A stretch of 6,983 bases of DNA from an uncultured Eubacteriales bacterium. Lineage in GTDB: Bacteria > Bacillota > Clostridia > Oscillospirales > QAMX01. Below the pieces are notes generated by a model. The model was not told the DNA's origin. It searched no databases and saw nothing but the letters and a program-made list of their open reading frames with translations. The stretch's first letter is position 1; each line of letters begins with the position of its first letter. Below, piece by piece: positions 6,421-6,983 of the stretch. The DNA lies in assembly GCA_905205975.1 (NCBI GenBank), contig CAJLFQ010000091.1:1-6983 (forward strand). Direction: 5' to 3'. The position numbers were made by a program, and so were the translations under genes.

Positions 6421-6891
6421 TCAGCGAACGTATTCAAATTCAAAGTTGTTGATTGAGACCGTTTCGCCTTCTTGAATCCCCATTGCTTCCAGCTTTTCAA
6501 AGACGCCATTGGTACGCAGGACGCGCTGCATATAGTTTAGGGATTCATAATCGTCCGGGTCGACCATTGCAATTGCCGCCAGCAGTTTTTTGCCGGAAAC
6601 GACATACGCACCGTCTTCCCTGCGCGTGATGGTAAACGGCTCTTCCTCCGGTTTTTCTTCCGGAATCGGATCCGGTTCGTACACACGGATCGGCGGCAGC
6701 TTTTGCAGCATTTCCGCCGTATGATTCATCAGATCTTTCACGCCCTCTGTTGTTGCAGCTGAGATGCGGAAGACCGGATAACCATAGGATGCGCAGTGCT
6801 GGACAAATTTTTCATACATATCTTCGTCTTCGATCAAATCCGCCTTGTTGGCCGCGACAATCTGCGGTCTCGACGCAAGTTCTTCGGAGTA
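6421..6891 (-). CDS. obg: GTPase Obg, C-terminal part (5'-truncated)
   Basis: Essential ribosome-associated GTPase involved in 50S assembly and stress signalling. Only the last 156 residues are present. They begin within the G domain: YSEELASRPQIVAANKAD carries the G4 motif NKAD, and RISAATTEGVKDL carries the G5 SA motif. An acidic, proline-rich linker follows (EPDPIPEEKPEEEPF), then the Obg-specific C-terminal domain with VDPDDYESLNYMQRVLRTNG and the ending GIQEGETVSINNFEFEYV. The N-terminal glycine-rich Obg fold and motifs G1-G3 are absent; a full protein is about 430 residues. Upstream of Tyr at 6889-6891 the frame continues briefly with unrelated residues to an in-frame stop. The break coincides with a transposase reading frame on the other strand. 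In most Firmicutes obg follows rplU-rpmA; here a glycan cassette follows it at 36 bp. Confidence 0.93.
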   Translation of the reverse strand, partial: YSEELASRPQIVAANKADLIEDEDMYEKFVQHCASYGYPVFRISAATTEGVKDLMNHTAEMLQKLPPIRVYEPDPIPEEKPEEEPFTITRREDGAYVVSGKKLLAAIAMVDPDDYESLNYMQRVLRTNGVFEKLEAMGIQEGETVSINNFEFEYVR

Positions 6892-6893
6892 AA

Positions 6894-6983
6894 GGCCGTT
6901 TGAATGAAATGGGCAATCCTCTTGAAGTGTTGTGGCAGTATGTTGATTTTGAGATCTTTCGGCCTACTCTTGAATCAGCCCTT
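6894..6983 (+). CDS. IS5-family transposase, N-terminal fragment (both ends cut)
   Basis: Thirty codons, open to the window edge, read on the plus strand. They include MGNPLEVL followed by a DFEIFRPTLESAL block. This matches the N-terminal region (DUF772-like) of IS5-group DDE transposases, which commonly have a G-(D/N)-PLE-L motif, then a (D/N)-(F/W)-E-x-FRP-LE-L block. The DDE catalytic residues would lie beyond the window. The frame continues back into obg-derived bases without a start codon, and the ATG at 6909 is inside the conserved motif, so the true N-terminus is missing. No terminal inverted repeat is visible at the obg boundary. This is the only plus-strand coding signal I accept. 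Identification rests on a short motif, so it is moderately sure. Confidence 0.7.

Noticed and set aside
6894..6983. A complete IS5 insertion at the right edge
   Set aside because: No terminal inverted repeat, no transposase start codon and no non-coding IS end are visible between obg and the transposase motif; only a coding fragment is present.

Overview
The window looks like a contig or fragment from an endospore-forming Firmicute, most likely a gut-type Clostridia. The evidence is a clear spoIIGA-sigE pair (mother-cell sporulation sigma factor and its processing protease), moderately high GC with C/G-ending codons, purine-rich Shine-Dalgarno sites, and a bacterial acyl-ACP thioesterase. I cannot name the species. 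All intact genes lie on the minus strand, so transcription runs from the right edge to the left.

Reading in the direction of transcription: the 3' part of obg (ribosome-associated GTPase, about 6891 to 6421); a tightly packed three-gene surface-glycan cassette, namely a polysaccharide pyruvyl transferase (6384-5233), a Wzx/MOP-type flippase (5243-3699) and an FrhB-like double [4Fe-4S] flavoprotein (3693-2539); an acyl-ACP thioesterase (2430-1693); a perfect 15-bp-stem intrinsic terminator (1653-1621); then the sporulation operon spoIIGA (1524-661) and sigE (615 to about 52). The glycan genes overlap or nearly touch and are probably translated from one message that may begin at or before obg. 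The terminator separates this housekeeping/glycan unit from the sporulation operon. A candidate spoIIGA promoter with the unusually long spacer typical of Spo0A-activated spoIIG promoters lies just downstream of the terminator.

Both edges look foreign to the body. At the left, sigE homology stops abruptly inside region 4, and the last ~51 bases encode something unrelated. At the right, obg homology stops inside the G domain, and the last ~90 bases encode, on the plus strand, the N-terminal part of an IS5-family transposase with no visible terminal inverted repeat. The simplest reading is chimeric contig or read ends; a real rearrangement is the alternative.

I found no RNA gene, CRISPR array, or clearly undescribed defence or mobile system. 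The most interesting biology is the compact FrhB / pyruvyl transferase / flippase cassette, which has no glycosyltransferase beside it, and a thioesterase whose usual catalytic Asn is replaced by Val.
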